A stretch of DNA of 64,000 bases from Cohnella sp. SGD-V74 (GTDB lineage: Bacteria; Bacillota; Bacilli; Paenibacillales; Paenibacillaceae): NCBI RefSeq assembly GCF_003001675.1, contig NZ_PVYW01000024.1, positions 1 to 64,000 on the forward strand, in the 5' to 3' direction. Both the position numbers and the translations under genes were made by a program. The notes below the pieces were generated by a model that made no database searches, was not told where the DNA came from, and worked only from the letters and a program-made list of their open reading frames with translations. Numbering within the stretch: the stretch's first letter is position 1; every line of letters begins with the position of its first letter. Of the stretch, positions 1 to 8,967 are shown one piece after another.

Positions 1-95
1 GGATTTTTTATATAATCGCCATGAAAAACACTTATATTATTACATATATAGCTAATTGTAGTTATTTTCGCGTGAAGTTTTATGCAACGCTAGTG

Positions 96-187
96 CGTGG
101 CGCGAGCTTATGGTACGAGCCTGCGGGGCGATGGGTGAGATAAGCACGTGGCGCGAGCTTATGGTGCGAGCCTGCGGGGCGATGGGT
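96..187. repeat. Two-copy 51-bp tandem duplication
   Basis: Two nearly identical copies that begin CGTGGCGCGAGCTTATGG start at 96 and 147 (period 51) and differ at only a few bases (for example GGTACGAGC against GGTGCGAGC). The stretch is non-coding as far as I can see and lies just before a hairpin. The first 95 bases are AT-rich and hold no gene I can support. Confidence 0.75.
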
Positions 188-190
188 CAA

Positions 191-240
191 GCAAAAACCG
201 CCTTCGGCGTCCTCAGGACGGTGATGAAGGCGGTTTTTGC
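191..240. terminator. Bidirectional hairpin, probable rho-independent terminator
   Basis: A 14-bp perfect inverted repeat (GCAAAAACCGCCTT and its complement) flanks a loop of about 22 bases. The arms end in A5/T5 tracts, so each strand reads as a GC stem followed by a short T run. It lies about 380 bases beyond the stop of the fucosidase gene, so it may belong to a gene left of the window or act as a distant terminator for the minus-strand cluster. Confidence 0.55.
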
Positions 241-330
241 GGAGAAGATTCAGATAACAATTTCGGGTTTTATTCTTTTTTAATCGTTCAAAAAAATGTG
301 CCAATGTGCGTTTCTTTCGAGCAACCATCT

Positions 331-545
331 TCGTTTGTGCGCAATTCGGGAGTCGTTAACCGACTCTTTAGAACATCGTCCTCCGTTTGAGCGCCATTCG
401 GGAGTCGTTAACCGATTCTTTAGAACATCGCCCTCCGTTTGTGCGCCATTCGAGAGTCGTTAACCGATTCTTTAGAACATCGCCCTCCGTTCAAGCGCAA
501 TTCGGGAGACGTTAACCGATTCTTTAGAACATCGTCCTTCGTTCA
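331..545. repeat. 52-bp tandem repeat array 1 (about four copies)
   Basis: The core GCGC(A/C)ATTCGGGAG recurs at 339, 391, 443 and 495, an exact 52-base period. Each unit contains a GAGTCGTTAACCGA-type segment (in the first copy GAGTCG-TTAAC-CGACTC, a short hairpin) followed by TTTAGAACATCG and CCTCCGTT. There is no spacer diversity, so this is not CRISPR. The unit aligns with the reverse complement of the larger array at 21061-21554, sharing GGAGTCG, TTAA, CGATT and CCTCCGTT in the same order and with the same period. No coding function is supported here, and 546-623 holds nothing else I can name. Confidence 0.8.
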
Positions 546-623
546 CGTTGCAAAAGCCTCCCCATCAAGCGTTTCGGTTGCTCGTGTTCTCCCCATCTCT
601 CGCCGCCCTCCTTCCGTTATCGT

Positions 624-2000
624 TCAAATGCCGCTGTCGCTGCCGCCTCCCGCGAATACCGAGCTTCCGCGCTGCTCTCGCGCCCATGCGGCCACCCGAA
701 GCGGGTCTCCCTCCCATAGGCGCTGACGTCCCCATTCCGTCGCCTCGGGCTTGCCGGCGCACGTGACGCGGATAACCGGAAACAGCCTGCTGGGCGACTC
801 CGCGGGCAAGCCGCCAATGATCAGCTCGTCGTCCGTCTGGCTGAAGCTCAGCTTCTGTCCGGTCGTCAGCAGCGTGACGTCGGCGACCTTCGTCGCCAGA
901 TCCGCCAGGCGCAGCTCGGGACGACCGTCCCAGAAGCGGATGATCAAATAGAGCTCGTTGCCCTTCGTCGTCTGGCGCCCGCGCGTAATGAACTCCGTCA
1001 GATTGCCGCCGTCCGCCCCGTAGATCGCTTCGCCGTGCACGTCCAGCCAGGCGCCGATCTGCAGAGCGCGCTCCACGAACTCCGGCGGCAGCTGTCCGTC
1101 CGCCGTCGGACCGACGTTCAGCAGCAGGTTGCCCCCGTGGGCTCCGCCCTTCTCCGTGCATTCGCACAGCATATCGAGCAAGTAGTCCGCCGGTCTCCAG
1201 CGCTCGCCGAAAACATGCCCCCACAGACGCCAGGTCGTGACCTGGCAAGATTCCCACAGCCTGCTGCGGTCCGCCGCGACAAGATGCTCCGGCGTGCCGA
1301 AGTCGCCCAGCGCATCCGAATCGCCGGCTCCGATGCCGCCGTCCGCGCGGTAGCCGTCATGCTTGGACGAATACCCTACCCGGTTGTTGATCAGGATGTC
1401 CGGCTGAAGCTTGCGCATCTCCTCCATCAATTCCACGCTTTGCAAATCGTCCGCGTTGCGCGGCCATACGCCGTCGAAGAAAAAGTGATCGATTTGCCCG
1501 TAGTTGGTCAGCAATTCCTTGACCTGGTTGTGCAAGTAAGTTCTGACCGTCTCCCAGCCTTCGGGATTGGTTTGCGGACCTTCGAAATAGGCGGGAAGCC
1601 GCCAGTCGATCCACGAATAATAGAGTCCGATTCGGAGACCTTCCTTGCGGAAAGCGTCCACGACCTCGCGAACGAAATCCCGGCCGGCCGCTTGGCGCGC
1701 GCTGGAATAGTCGGTATAAGCGCTGTCCCACATGCAGAAGCCGTCGTGATGGCGAGTCGTAAAGCAGACGTATTTAAACCCGGCCTTGCGGGCGGTCTTC
1801 GCCCACAATTCGGCGTCGAAATGCTCGGGATTCCACGAGCAGGCCAGCGCTTCGTATTCTTGATGGTTCATATGCTCGCGGAACAGCACCTGTTCTCCCC
1901 GTCCTAAGCGAGAGTAGGGCCCCCAATGAATGAACAAGCCGTAGCGGCTTTCGGTAAACCACTTCCAGCGGTCTGGCACCTGAAATTGCGATTGCGTCAT
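624..2000 (-). CDS. Alpha-L-fucosidase, GH29
   Basis: The 458-residue protein is a retaining alpha-L-fucosidase by family signature, releasing terminal fucose. Visible are GLFIHWGPYS (residues 21-30), TTRHHDGF (81-88) and HFFFDGVW (172-179), in which Asp176 sits at the GH29 nucleophile position. There is no signal peptide, so it is probably cytoplasmic and acts on imported oligosaccharides. I chose the ATG at 2000 over an upstream in-frame start at 2051 because AGGAGG lies about 9 bases before it. It is the last gene of a minus-strand series (binding protein, GH3, GH125, GH-A hydrolase, GH29), 57 bases after the preceding stop. The C-terminal extension after the barrel is probably a small beta domain. 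The family call is strong; the exact linkage cannot be read from sequence. Confidence 0.9.
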   Translation of the reverse strand: MTQSQFQVPDRWKWFTESRYGLFIHWGPYSRLGRGEQVLFREHMNHQEYEALACSWNPEHFDAELWAKTARKAGFKYVCFTTRHHDGFCMWDSAYTDYSSARQAAGRDFVREVVDAFRKEGLRIGLYYSWIDWRLPAYFEGPQTNPEGWETVRTYLHNQVKELLTNYGQIDHFFFDGVWPRNADDLQSVELMEEMRKLQPDILINNRVGYSSKHDGYRADGGIGAGDSDALGDFGTPEHLVAADRSRLWESCQVTTWRLWGHVFGERWRPADYLLDMLCECTEKGGAHGGNLLLNVGPTADGQLPPEFVERALQIGAWLDVHGEAIYGADGGNLTEFITRGRQTTKGNELYLIIRFWDGRPELRLADLATKVADVTLLTTGQKLSFSQTDDELIIGGLPAESPSRLFPVIRVTCAGKPEATEWGRQRLWEGDPLRVAAWAREQRGSSVFAGGGSDSGI

Positions 2001-2057
2001 TTCCCCATTCCTCCTGCCGGCCGGTTGCCGGTCAATTCCGTATCGTTTCACCCTGCA

Positions 2058-5000
2058 TCAGTTCGATTCGATGGTCGTCTCCCCCGGCCGATACACAGCA
2101 ATCAGGGCTCCTGTCCCGTCTGCGGCGAACAGCACGGACCTCTCCGGCTCCAGTACGAAGCGATAGGCGCGTCCGGTCGTCGGGTCCTTGACGGCGAGGT
2201 CCAGCGATTCGGAGCTTTCCGAGACGAAAATGAACAATGCGCCCTCGCGAAAACGCAGCTTTCTTCCGAACACTCCCGGCTTATCCCCTCCGCTCAGCCA
2301 TTCCAGCTCGGACGTCGGCCGCGCCAACTGAAGCGCAAAGCGGTACAGCGCTTCGACCGGCTCGGAGCGTCCGTTCAGTTCGACCGGCAGCGGGCAATGA
2401 ATCAGCTTGCCGCGTCCGATGTCCGCGACCGTCACCTTGCCGACGCCGTCCTCGGCGCCGGCTTCGACTTCCTTGGCGGCTTCCGCGATGCGAAGATTGC
2501 CGAACGCGACAGAGTAGCGACGGCCGTCCAGCTCCAGCGTTTCCTCTCTGCGCACGTTCGCCGGTCGGAGCCGGCCGCTGCCGTTCAGCCGGTCCGTCCG
2601 CCTCCAGTAGGCATCAAGCCCGAGCGGTCCCGTGAACAGCAGCACGCAGCCGCTCCTGGAAACATGGTCGAGCAGCTTCTCCAGCGCGGCATCCTCGAAG
2701 TTGTGCGCGCTGGGCACGATGATCAGCTTCAGCTCTCCGCATCCGTCCAGATCGTTCAGATGGTATTCGCTGAGCGCCCGAAACGGCTGCTTGATGACGT
2801 GGCCGAGAAGACGGGAAGCCGCCGTCGTCGCGTCCATCGCCAGCTTGCGGTTGGAAAAGTCGTTGGAGTAGGGATAGACGACCGCGACCTCTTCCCGTTC
2901 ACGCTCCTCGAACAGATGGCCGATTCGTCCCATGAATGCCCCGAAATCGTACGAAACGTCAGCCTCCGGCTTCTCCGTTCCGTCCGCTCTGATCGCTCCG
3001 ATGTTGGACTCGTTGACGTTGTGCATATAGAAATTCGTGTTCCAGATCCACTGCACCGCTCCCGCGCCGCCCGTCGCGAAGGCGTATGCGTACTTGCGCT
3101 CCAGAATCGCCTTCAGCTCCGTCTCGCTGCGCTTGGCTTTGCCTTCCGGGGTCTCCACGTACATAATCCCCGTCTCCTGGATCAGATTGGGCTTGTGCGG
3201 CGTCTTCGTGAACACGCTGTCCCAGACGAGATGATCGTTCTGCCACCAGGTATGAACCGTCGTATAGTCTACAGCCTCGGCGTAGAAAAACGGCGACGGC
3301 CGCTGGCTGCAGATGCCCTCGTCCTGACCGACCGTGACGAGCTGCTCCGGCCGGATGGAGCGGATCGTGTCCACGAGCTCGCCCGCCCACCGATTGTGCA
3401 TATCCATCGTGAACAGCGTATAGTCCAGCCATTTGGCGCTTTTCTTCGGATGAATGCTCGTCGGGCGAAAAGCTACCTCGTCCGTCTCCGGCGGAATCGC
3501 CGACGCGAAGTCCGGCAGCTCGTCCGGCGTCATGTTCCACAGCTCCTGGAGCCTGCGAATGTCTCCTCTGTGCCGTTTCTCCAGCCATTCGGAGAACAAC
3601 CGGCGCTCGAAGCGGTCCCGAACCGTTTTCGGCCCCGCGAAGATGCGCTTCGGATCGAGCAGCGACGGCTCGTTGATCAAATCCCAATGCACGTGCGTCG
3701 AATTCCGATGGCGGGAAACGACGGCCGAGATAAAGCGCTTCTGCGCTTCCACGCTGCGGGGGTCCAAATACGGATTAACGCCTTCCCACGCCTCCGGAGC
3801 GAAGGCGAAGAACGTAAAGTTCACTTCCAGCCCGTGCTTCTTCGCCGTCAGGAAAAACGCGTCGATCGCCCGCATCACTTCCTCGTAGGGGTGGCCGTCC
3901 ACGAACATCACCTTCCGCCACGCCGTCCAGATGCCGGTGCGCAGCAGATTGATGCCCGCCCGCGCCATCTGCGCCATATCGCGATCCCAGACGGAGGCGT
4001 TGGGCAAGAACAGAAACTTGCGCGCGACATCGGACGTCATGTAGGTCATGCCGACGATCGGCATCGGCTTGCCGTCGCGCCGGAAGTAATCGCGGTCCGC
4101 GCCCAGGAAGCCGCCCGAAGACAGCAGCTGCTCGTCGAAGCCCCAGAAGCCTTGGCCGAGAAGCCGAGCCTCTCCGTCCGAGGATACAGCGCGGCATTCG
4201 ACCTCGTAATAACCCGGCTCGACCGCCAGCGGAACGTTGAGCCGGACGAAGCCGAGCTCGCGCCCCGCCTCCTCCGTCCGCTCCGTTTTCCACAAAGTCC
4301 GGTCGCCGTTCGCATTGTCCGGCCGTTCCACGGTCAGCGCCAGACTCCAGCGTCTCGATGGCGCGGGTGCTCCTGCAGACCCGGCTCGCCGGGCAAGAGA
4401 TTGCAGCTGCAGCGTAAACGCGGGCTGCTCTCCGGGATAATACGTCGCGAAATGCGGCTTCAGCCACATCTCCGTTACGCCCTTGTCGCAGAATCGGCTC
4501 CATTCCGCCAATGCCCCGAGGCCGTCCGCCGACCACAGCGCCTCCTCCGGAGCAAGGTTAACGAACAGCCAGCGCCCGCCGGCGAAATCCCCCTTCGTAT
4601 TTTCCAGAAGCACCGCCGGAGCGGCCACTTCGCGTCCCTGTTCAGACACCCCTTTCAGCAAGGCGTGAATATGAGCGTCCATCGGCCCGCTCGGACCGCC
4701 TTCGCCGGGATGGTCGTCCGCTTTCGTCGCGTGAAGCACGAAGCCGACGGTCGGCTGCACGCCGAACAGCTCTTCGCGACCGGCCAGCAGCGGAATCTGC
4801 TCCGAGGCGGCATAACGGGCGATCGGCGACGGGTCGACGGGCAGCGCCTCGTGGATGTTCAGCTTCTGGTGATAGGCGGTCTGCTCGTGCTCGCACCGCC
4901 ACTTCTCTCCGTCCCGGTAGACGGGAATCCTTAGCGGCGTCCCGCCGATATGAAGCAGGTTGCCCCCGCGCCCCAGAAAGCCGAGCAGCGCCGTCCACGC

Positions 5001-5177
5001 CGACTTCGGAAAATAGGAGCCGTGCAGGTGGACGAGCGTGTCGGCCGTCTCCAGCGCTTCCGCCAGGGCGTCCGCGTTCACCGTCCCTCCGATGCCGCCC
5101 AGCGCGGCTGCGGCCTCGCCGCTCGGTCTGACGCCCGCAAACGGGAAGGAAGCGTCGTAAAATACAATCGTTGTCAT
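2058..5177 (-). CDS. Large clan GH-A glycoside hydrolase (beta-galactosidase-like), family uncertain
   Basis: The protein has 1,039 residues and no signal peptide. The middle (about 370-760) reads as a TIM barrel with both catalytic signatures of clan GH-A: DLINEP with acid/base Glu503 and LIQETG with nucleophile Glu668. The first ~240 residues look like a Rossmann/glutamine-amidotransferase-like module (LVHLHGSYF, NLLHIGGTPLR), 240-350 like a beta-sandwich, and after ~790 a second amidotransferase-like fold (KLIIVPSAHNF) precedes a beta domain, as in GH42 trimerisation regions. The start ATG overlaps the stop of the GH125 gene as ATGA, which indicates translational coupling. The architecture resembles GH42/GH5-type beta-galactosidases, but I cannot assign a family or substrate. 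The two enzymes flanking it in the operon point to a mannose- and fucose-containing glycan. Confidence 0.75.
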   Translation of the reverse strand: MTTIVFYDASFPFAGVRPSGEAAAALGGIGGTVNADALAEALETADTLVHLHGSYFPKSAWTALLGFLGRGGNLLHIGGTPLRIPVYRDGEKWRCEHEQTAYHQKLNIHEALPVDPSPIARYAASEQIPLLAGREELFGVQPTVGFVLHATKADDHPGEGGPSGPMDAHIHALLKGVSEQGREVAAPAVLLENTKGDFAGGRWLFVNLAPEEALWSADGLGALAEWSRFCDKGVTEMWLKPHFATYYPGEQPAFTLQLQSLARRAGSAGAPAPSRRWSLALTVERPDNANGDRTLWKTERTEEAGRELGFVRLNVPLAVEPGYYEVECRAVSSDGEARLLGQGFWGFDEQLLSSGGFLGADRDYFRRDGKPMPIVGMTYMTSDVARKFLFLPNASVWDRDMAQMARAGINLLRTGIWTAWRKVMFVDGHPYEEVMRAIDAFFLTAKKHGLEVNFTFFAFAPEAWEGVNPYLDPRSVEAQKRFISAVVSRHRNSTHVHWDLINEPSLLDPKRIFAGPKTVRDRFERRLFSEWLEKRHRGDIRRLQELWNMTPDELPDFASAIPPETDEVAFRPTSIHPKKSAKWLDYTLFTMDMHNRWAGELVDTIRSIRPEQLVTVGQDEGICSQRPSPFFYAEAVDYTTVHTWWQNDHLVWDSVFTKTPHKPNLIQETGIMYVETPEGKAKRSETELKAILERKYAYAFATGGAGAVQWIWNTNFYMHNVNESNIGAIRADGTEKPEADVSYDFGAFMGRIGHLFEEREREEVAVVYPYSNDFSNRKLAMDATTAASRLLGHVIKQPFRALSEYHLNDLDGCGELKLIIVPSAHNFEDAALEKLLDHVSRSGCVLLFTGPLGLDAYWRRTDRLNGSGRLRPANVRREETLELDGRRYSVAFGNLRIAEAAKEVEAGAEDGVGKVTVADIGRGKLIHCPLPVELNGRSEPVEALYRFALQLARPTSELEWLSGGDKPGVFGRKLRFREGALFIFVSESSESLDLAVKDPTTGRAYRFVLEPERSVLFAADGTGALIAVYRPGETTIESN

Positions 5178-6532
5178 GTTGTTCTGTCTCCTTTCGCCGT
5201 ATCCGCCAGCAGTCCCCGCTCCGCCGCCTTCAGCACCAGTTGGGCGAACAGGCTGTTGGACCAAGCAAACCAAGGCCGCGTGTACCGCGAGGGGTCGGAG
5301 GCGTGAAAGCCTTCGTGCATATAGCCGGTGCCCGCATCGGTCGCTTCCAGCACGGAAAGCATCTCCAGCAGTTCCTCGTCGCTCCGGCTCGTCAGCCCCT
5401 GCATGGATAACGCCATCGGCCAAATATAGTCGGGCGGCGTGTGCGGGCTTCCGATGCCCTTAGCCGCGCTGCCTTCGTAATAATAAGGGTTGTTCGAGCT
5501 TAGAATGAAAGCCCGTGTATTCAAATAAATCGGATCGTCGGCCGAGGCATAGCCGAAATAAGGAATGGAAAGCAAGCTCGGCGTACCCGCATCGTCCATC
5601 AAGCGAAAGTTGCCCAGCCCGTCCGTCTCAAAGGCGTAGATCTCTCCGTATTCGGGGTGGCGGACGATTCCGTAACGAACGATCCCCTCATTCACTTCCT
5701 CCTCCAGCCTTGCCAGCTCCTTCAGATAATCCGCCGGCTCTCCGCGGCTCTCCGCCATCTCTCGCAATTGCCGAAGCGCCACGACGGCCATCATGTTGCC
5801 CGGGATAAAATAATGGTAGTCGCACGCGTCGTCGCTTGGGCGAAATCCCGACCAGATCATGCCCGTCCACCCGACCGGCGTCCCTCTCCCTCCATGATGG
5901 AGAGTGTCGTGGGGAGGACAGTTCGAGCGGCTGAACCGGTACGAGGAAAGCTCCTCATGACGCTGCTCCGTCGCGAACAGGTCCGACACCGTCCGAAGCG
6001 CGGCGACCAGTTCGGCGTCGAACAGCCCGTCGTCCCGCGTCGTTCGCCAGTAGGCGTATACGAGCCTGACGAAGAAACAAAGCGAATCCAGCTCGAATTT
6101 GCGTTCCCATACGAGCGGCGATACGGGAATGTCGGTGATATCGCCGGCATCCCAGTGATGACCGTTCGACTCTTCGTTAAAGGCGTTGGCATACGGATCG
6201 TGCAGCACGCACGCCGCCTGCCGCCGAATCAGGCCGAGCACGATGCGGCGCATCTCCCCGTCCCGCTCGGTCAGCGGAATATAGTGGAATACCTGCTCAA
6301 CCGAATCCCGAAGCCACATGGCCGGAATATCTCCCGTAATGACGAAGGACGTTCCGTCCTCGCACAGCTTGGTCGTCGTCTCCAGCGTGTTCGGATAGCA
6401 ATTGCGAAACAGGCGAAGCAAGCCGGGGCGGCTCTCCAGCCAGCTCTCGGCTTCCTTCAGAACGCCTTTCACGCTTGCGGGAAGCTCCAGCCTCGGCATC
6501 TCTACGACCGGCAGCTTATGGCTCTCATGCAT
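5174..6532 (-). CDS. Exo-alpha-mannosidase, GH125
   Basis: The 452-residue protein carries the GH125 hallmark GDIPAMWLRDS (residues 67-77) and further family segments such as GHHWDAGDITD and WTGMIWSGFRPSDD. Known GH125 enzymes are metal-independent, inverting exo-alpha-1,6-mannosidases, acting for example on alpha-mannan or N-glycan cores. There is no signal peptide, so it is probably cytoplasmic. The start ATG at 6532 has GGAGG about 13 bases upstream, a little far. The gene follows the GH3 gene by 24 bases and its TGA overlaps the next ATG by four bases (ATGA). Length is normal for the family. The family call is strong; the natural substrate is inferred. Confidence 0.9.
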   Translation of the reverse strand: MHESHKLPVVEMPRLELPASVKGVLKEAESWLESRPGLLRLFRNCYPNTLETTTKLCEDGTSFVITGDIPAMWLRDSVEQVFHYIPLTERDGEMRRIVLGLIRRQAACVLHDPYANAFNEESNGHHWDAGDITDIPVSPLVWERKFELDSLCFFVRLVYAYWRTTRDDGLFDAELVAALRTVSDLFATEQRHEELSSYRFSRSNCPPHDTLHHGGRGTPVGWTGMIWSGFRPSDDACDYHYFIPGNMMAVVALRQLREMAESRGEPADYLKELARLEEEVNEGIVRYGIVRHPEYGEIYAFETDGLGNFRLMDDAGTPSLLSIPYFGYASADDPIYLNTRAFILSSNNPYYYEGSAAKGIGSPHTPPDYIWPMALSMQGLTSRSDEELLEMLSVLEATDAGTGYMHEGFHASDPSRYTRPWFAWSNSLFAQLVLKAAERGLLADTAKGDRTT

Positions 6533-6556
6533 AAGGGTTCATTGCCCTCCTTTCCG

Positions 6557-8875
6557 TCATGCCGTTTCCACGGATGGAACGGCCCGCAGCTCGGCCGTGT
6601 TCAAGTGCGCGGAGCTGCCGCCGATGCCGATGACGAAGAGGCCGGGCTCCACTTCGCCTTCCTTGTCCGGATGGATAATCTGGAGCGCCTCCTTCCCTAA
6701 CGGGAAGGACACTTCGGCGCTTTCGCCCGGCTCCAGCAGCACTTTGCAGAAGCCCTTCAGCTCGCGTTCGGGTCGCGTATAGGACGAGACGACGTCGGTC
6801 ACGTACAATTGAACGACTTCGGCTCCGGCTCTGTCGCCGGTATTCGTCACGGTCACGGCCGCATGGGTCGTTTCGTGCGCCTCGATGCTGTCCGTGCCGA
6901 GACGGACCGGACTATAGGCGAAAGTAGTGTAGCTGAGCCCGTGGCCGAACGGATATTGAGGCGTCAGATCGTATTCCAGATACCTCTTGCCCCGCGTCCG
7001 CTTGTTGTTGTACACGAGAGGCAGCTGCCCTTCATGGCGCGGAATCGTAATCGTCAGCTTGCCGGACGGATTGGCGTCCCCGAACAGCAGATCGGCGATG
7101 GCGTTGCCTCCTTCCTGTCCGGGATACCACGCTTCGAGAATCGCGTCGGCGCGCTCGTCGATCCACGGCTCGACGATGGGGCGGCCGTTGATATACACGA
7201 CGACAAGCGGCTTGCCGGCCTGCTTCAGATGCCGGGCAAGCTCAAGCTGCACGCCGGACAAGCCGAGCGACACCCGGTCGATCCCTTCTCCGCAGTCCAT
7301 GTCGCTTGCGGCCGAATCGCTGACCACGGATGCGCCGGTCCGAAGATCGATGGTGCCTTCCCCGAAATCCCTCGCGCTGGAGCCGCCGAGGACGAGCACG
7401 GTCAGATCCGCTTCCTCCGCCGCCGCGAGCGCCCGCTCGAAGCCTTCCCGGGACTGGCCGCGAATGCTGCAGCCCGGCGCGTACAGCACCTCTGCAGCGG
7501 TCCCCTTCAATTTGCCGACGATGCCGTCCAATACGGTCGAGACGTTCCCCCTCGCTTGCGGGGACGTATAATCGCCCAACTGATTGTACATCCGGTCGGC
7601 GTTCGGGCCGACGACGGCAATTTTGCGAATGACATCCGCGCGCAAGGGCAGCGTCCCGCGCTCGTTCTTGAGCAGCACCGCCCCTTCCGCTGCCGCCTGC
7701 CGAGCCAGATTCCGATGCTCCGGCCGGCCGATGATCGCGGCGCTCCCTTCCGGGTCGGCGTAGGGCCGCTCGAACAGTCCGAGACGGAACTTGGCCTTCA
7801 GCACGCGCAGAACGGCTTCGTCCAGCTCCTCGGACGACACGAGCCCTTTGTCCAGAGCGCTCTTCAGATGGCGCCCGAACATGCTCCCCGACATCTCCAT
7901 GTCGATGCCGGCCCGCAGCGCAAGCGCCGAAGCCTCCGCTCCGTCCTCGGCCGATTGGTGTCCGTTCGCCAGCATATCGATAGCCCCGCAATCGGTAATG
8001 ACAAAGCCGTCGAACCCCCACTGCCCGCGCAGCACGTCGGTCAGCAAATAGCGGTTCGACGTGCATGGCACGCCGTCGATTTCATTGTAAGCCGGCATGA
8101 TGGACAAAGCCCCCGCCTGAACGCCCTTGCGGAACGGAGGAAGATCGATCTCATGCAGCTCGCGCGGACCGATATGCGCGGGCGCTCCGTTGCGGCCGCC
8201 TTCGGAAGCTCCGTATGCCGCAAAATGCTTCAGCGTAACGCCGAGGCTGCCCGGATCGTCAAGGCGCTCTCCCTGCATGGAAGACACGGCCGCGGCGGCC
8301 ATTTCTCCTGCAAGATAAGGATCTTCGCCGTAGCATTCCTCCGTTCTGCCCCATCTCGGGTCCCGCACGACGTCCAGCACCGGAGAATAGGTGACCGCCC
8401 CTCCCTGTACGCGCGTCTCCAGCGCCACGGCCCGGCAGATCCGCTTGTACAGCTCGACGTTCCACATGCTGCCCATCGACAGCGGAACCGGGAATACCGT
8501 CGCGCCGATCGCCATATGTCCATGAGAGCACTCCTCCCCGAACAGAATCGGAATGCGGAGGCGAGAAGCTTCCATGACGAATTTCTGAATGACGTTGACC
8601 GCTTCCGCGCCCTCTCGGGGCGACAGCCCCGTGCTCAGCGTGACGCCCGTCCACGGGTCCGCCCGCAGCGTGCCGTACAGCGAGCCGACGCCCCGGCTGC
8701 GAACCTCTTCCTTGAAAGCGTCCGTCAGCTTAATTGGGCCTCCGTCGGGATTTCTATCGTACGTTTGCCACCCGAACAGCTGCGTCAGCTGACCGATTTT
8801 CTCGTCGACGTTCATGAGCTTGAGCAAGGCCGAGGCCCTGCTCGCCGGAGACAGCCCGCTATCCAAATGCTCCAT
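6557..8875 (-). CDS. Beta-glucosidase-type glycoside hydrolase, GH3
   Basis: The 772-residue protein has the typical order GH3 N domain, GH3 C domain, fibronectin type III-like domain. Visible are RDPRWGRTEECYGEDP (171-186), KHFAAYG (216-222) and GFVITDCGAID with nucleophile Asp295. GH3 members of this layout cleave terminal beta-glucosyl or beta-xylosyl residues; specificity cannot be told. The ATG at 8875 is preceded by AAAGGGGAG, and the upstream extension to 8986 crosses a hairpin and is unlikely to be translated. No signal peptide is seen. It lies downstream of the binding lipoprotein gene, separated by the hairpin at 8910-8947, and is followed by GH125. Confidence 0.9.
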   Translation of the reverse strand: MEHLDSGLSPASRASALLKLMNVDEKIGQLTQLFGWQTYDRNPDGGPIKLTDAFKEEVRSRGVGSLYGTLRADPWTGVTLSTGLSPREGAEAVNVIQKFVMEASRLRIPILFGEECSHGHMAIGATVFPVPLSMGSMWNVELYKRICRAVALETRVQGGAVTYSPVLDVVRDPRWGRTEECYGEDPYLAGEMAAAAVSSMQGERLDDPGSLGVTLKHFAAYGASEGGRNGAPAHIGPRELHEIDLPPFRKGVQAGALSIMPAYNEIDGVPCTSNRYLLTDVLRGQWGFDGFVITDCGAIDMLANGHQSAEDGAEASALALRAGIDMEMSGSMFGRHLKSALDKGLVSSEELDEAVLRVLKAKFRLGLFERPYADPEGSAAIIGRPEHRNLARQAAAEGAVLLKNERGTLPLRADVIRKIAVVGPNADRMYNQLGDYTSPQARGNVSTVLDGIVGKLKGTAAEVLYAPGCSIRGQSREGFERALAAAEEADLTVLVLGGSSARDFGEGTIDLRTGASVVSDSAASDMDCGEGIDRVSLGLSGVQLELARHLKQAGKPLVVVYINGRPIVEPWIDERADAILEAWYPGQEGGNAIADLLFGDANPSGKLTITIPRHEGQLPLVYNNKRTRGKRYLEYDLTPQYPFGHGLSYTTFAYSPVRLGTDSIEAHETTHAAVTVTNTGDRAGAEVVQLYVTDVVSSYTRPERELKGFCKVLLEPGESAEVSFPLGKEALQIIHPDKEGEVEPGLFVIGIGGSSAHLNTAELRAVPSVETA

Positions 8876-8909
8876 CCTGCTCTCCCCTTTCGTTCGCGCT
8901 TCCTCAGCA

Positions 8910-8947
8910 AGCAAGGCCGCTCCCCCCGCTGGGAGACCGGCCTTGCT
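8910..8947 (-). terminator. Intercistronic hairpin after binding-protein gene
   Basis: A 10-bp perfect stem (AGCAAGGCCG with CGGCCTTGCT) lies between the binding-protein stop and the GH3 start. There is no clear T run on the minus strand, so it more likely acts as a partial terminator or a 3' stabiliser. Binding-protein mRNAs are often made in excess over downstream genes by such hairpins. Confidence 0.55.
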
Positions 8948-8967
8948 GGCGGACGGCGCTACCGTTT

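Noticed and set aside
1926..4934. Very long open frame of about 1,000 codons on the plus strand
   Set aside because: It lies antisense to the GH29 and GH-A hydrolase genes, has an Arg/Pro/Gln-rich composition typical of high-GC shadow frames, and shows no recognisable motif or ribosome site.
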